From the NCBI GenBank assembly GCA_019239815.1, contig JAFAZL010000372.1:1-7250 (forward strand): a stretch of DNA of 7,250 nucleotides. Direction: 5' to 3'. The position numbers were made by a program, and so were the translations under genes. Source of the DNA: Acidobacteriota bacterium. GTDB taxonomy: Bacteria > Acidobacteriota > Terriglobia > Acidoferrales > UBA7541. Each line of letters starts with the position of its first letter. Positions within the stretch are counted from its first letter, which is position 1. Below are positions 6,529 to 7,250 of the stretch, in pieces. The notes below the pieces were generated by a model. It searched no databases. It had not been told where the DNA came from and was given only the letters and a program-made list of their open reading frames with translations.

Positions 6529-6546
6529 CTTTCCTGTTGCCACGCC
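6529..6546 (+). repeat. 18-bp direct repeat, right copy, within the PadR2 promoter
   Basis: CTTTCCTGTTGCCACGCC matches 5891-5908 at 17 of 18 positions. This copy contains the outermost TTTCCTGT half-site of the PadR2 array and the proposed -35 (TTGCCA). The left copy may therefore be a stray duplicate of regulatory DNA. Confidence 0.6.
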
Positions 6547-6587
6547 ACAGGAGTCGTGACATACTCCTGTCACCATCCCACAGGAGC
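6530..6587 (+). promoter_or_regulatory. PadR2 promoter/operator: four alternating half-sites
   Basis: Half-sites alternate in direction: TTTCCTGT (6530-6537), ACAGGAGT (6547-6554), ACTCCTGT (6563-6570) and ACAGGAGC (6580-6587), at steps of 17, 16 and 17 bp. The middle two make a perfect 8-bp inverted repeat with an 8-bp spacer. A sigma70-like promoter fits inside: TTGCCA (6537-6542), a 17-bp spacer, then CATACT (6560-6565), so half-sites occupy the spacer and the -10. The last half-site contains AGGAG (6582-6586), 13 nt before the PadR2 ATG. The layout mirrors the PadR1 promoter. Autorepression by PadR2, and perhaps PadR1, is the natural inference. Confidence 0.65.
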
Positions 6588-6599
6588 AGGACCGCGATC

Positions 6600-6947
6600 A
6601 TGTCCACCGATTCCAAATCCGAAATCCTCCAAGGCACGCTCGATCTCATGGTTCTCAAAACGCTCGCCGCCATGGGCTCGCTACACGGCTACGGCATTGC
6701 CCGCCGCATCGAGCAAATCAGCGAAGAAGCCCTGCAAATCAATCAAGGCACGATTTACGCCTCGCTCGTCCGCCTTCTCCACAAAGGATGGATCGCTGCT
6801 GAGTGGGGCACTTCCGAAAACAATCGCAAAGCGCGCTTCTACTCCATCACCAAATCCGGTCGCAAGCAGCTCCACGCCGAAACCCAAAATTGGCGCCGCA
6901 TCGCCGACGTGATCGGCCGCGTTCTTCGCATCGACGAAAGGAGCTGA
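6600..6947 (+). CDS. PadR2: acidobacterial-type PadR transcriptional regulator
   Basis: This 115-residue PadR-family winged-helix regulator is a paralogue of PadR1. It shares ILQGTLDLMVLKTL (9-22), LHGYGIARRIEQIS (28-41), LQINQGTIYASLVRLLHKGWI (45-65) and SENNRKARFYSITKSG (72-87), with a short C-terminal helix. The frame is open far upstream to 6231, but ATG 6600 matches the PadR1 N-terminus and follows AGGAG by 13 nt; longer versions would read through the operator and ydeI-like DNA. The stop TGA (6945-6947) overlaps the leader of ADOP2, which starts 9 bp later. The two are thus tightly coupled, and PadR2 presumably represses the pair. The differences in and near the recognition helix (for example TIYASL against ALYPAL) may tune specificity, yet the half-site motif is shared. 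Confidence 0.93.
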   Translation: MSTDSKSEILQGTLDLMVLKTLAAMGSLHGYGIARRIEQISEEALQINQGTIYASLVRLLHKGWIAAEWGTSENNRKARFYSITKSGRKQLHAETQNWRRIADVIGRVLRIDERS

Positions 6948-6956
6948 GACCCAGCC

Positions 6957-7250
6957 ATGTTCGCCTTTCTGAAATCCCTCGTTTCGCGTTTCCGTGCGCA
7001 AGCCTCGACCCAAATGGTCGACCGCGACTTTCAGCACGAGCTCGACACGCATCTCGACATGGCGACACAGGAAAACATTCGCCGCGGCATGACCCCCGAA
7101 GAAGCCGCCCGCGCTGCGCGCATTCGTCTCGGCGGCCACACCCAGCTCAAAGAAACCAATCGCGAACTCCGCGGCCTCCCGTTCATCGAAACGGCGATTC
7201 AGGATTTCCGCTTCGCTTTCCGAATGCTGCGCAAAAATCCCGGCTTCTCC
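6957..7250 (+). CDS. ADOP2 permease, N-terminal part (cut by window end)
   Basis: The first 98 codons of a second ADOP-type permease are visible and open to the window edge. They show the cytoplasmic permease-prefix domain: DRDFQHELDTHLDMATQENIRRGMTPEEAARAARIRLGG (22-60), then FRFAFRMLRKNPGFS (84-98), the signature just before TM1. ADOP1 has the matching ELDEELRFHL, FRALGGVEQVKEE and GLRMFRRSPGF stretches. The start ATG 6957 follows AAGGAG (6938-6943) by 13 nt; that site overlaps the end of PadR2, so translation is likely coupled. By family the full protein should run to roughly 800-900 residues with two FtsX-like cores; none of that can be judged here. Confidence 0.9.
   Translation, partial: MFAFLKSLVSRFRAQASTQMVDRDFQHELDTHLDMATQENIRRGMTPEEAARAARIRLGGHTQLKETNRELRGLPFIETAIQDFRFAFRMLRKNPGFS

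Noticed and set aside
6231..6599. N-terminal extension of PadR2 by 123 codons
   Set aside because: It would overlap the ydeI-like gene and read through the operator and promoter. The internal ATG at 6600 matches the PadR1 start and has its own ribosome binding site.
6681..7139. Open frame of 152 codons on the minus strand
   Set aside because: It is antisense to PadR2 and ADOP2, which have strong family evidence. It is a typical mirror frame in GC-rich third-position DNA.
1..7250. CRISPR array, riboswitch or toxin-antitoxin system
   Set aside because: No regularly spaced direct repeats, no recognisable aptamer core and no paired small toxin/antitoxin genes were seen.

Overview
The window most likely comes from an acidobacterium (phylum Acidobacteriota, class Terriglobia or Bryobacterales type). 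The main reason is two PadR-regulator/permease pairs. Each pairs a short acidobacterial-type PadR repressor (TIGR03433-like) with a large MacB/FtsX-like permease of the 'acidobacterial duplicated orphan permease' (ADOP, TIGR03434-like) type. Assignments are from remembered family features; no search was run.

Layout. At the left, on the minus strand, is a small secreted protein of unknown function (43-573). A 343-bp gap (574-916) follows, holding a tRNA 3'-end-like sequence and competing hairpins. Next, also on the minus strand, is PadR1 (3665-3994) followed after 25 bp by ADOP1 (917-3639). The ADOP1 frame breaks near 1150, so the last two membrane segments lie in another frame. Upstream of PadR1 is a decayed stretch (about 4045-5160) with an IS30-type transposase relic (frameshifted, then cut before its catalytic domain) and, on the minus strand, the first 42 nt of a tRNA-Pro(UGG) that stops in the anticodon arm. 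A four-helix DUF1772-type membrane protein (5345-5857, plus) then converges on a DUF1905/YdeI-type protein (5919-6452, minus). At the right, PadR2 (6600-6947, plus) is followed after 9 bp by the start of ADOP2 (6957 to the window edge).

How it works together. The two PadR-ADOP modules face outward from a central core of about 2.6 kb. Both PadR promoters carry the same alternating array of ACAGGAG/CTCCTGT half-sites at 16-17 bp steps. The array covers the proposed -10 element, and its last half-site contains the Shine-Dalgarno sequence. This suggests autoregulation of each pair and possible cross-talk between the paralogous repressors. It is the most interesting regulatory signal here. The core carries signs of past insertion and deletion: the IS30 relic, two tRNA fragments, and an 18-bp direct repeat flanking the ydeI-like gene, one copy of which lies inside the PadR2 promoter.
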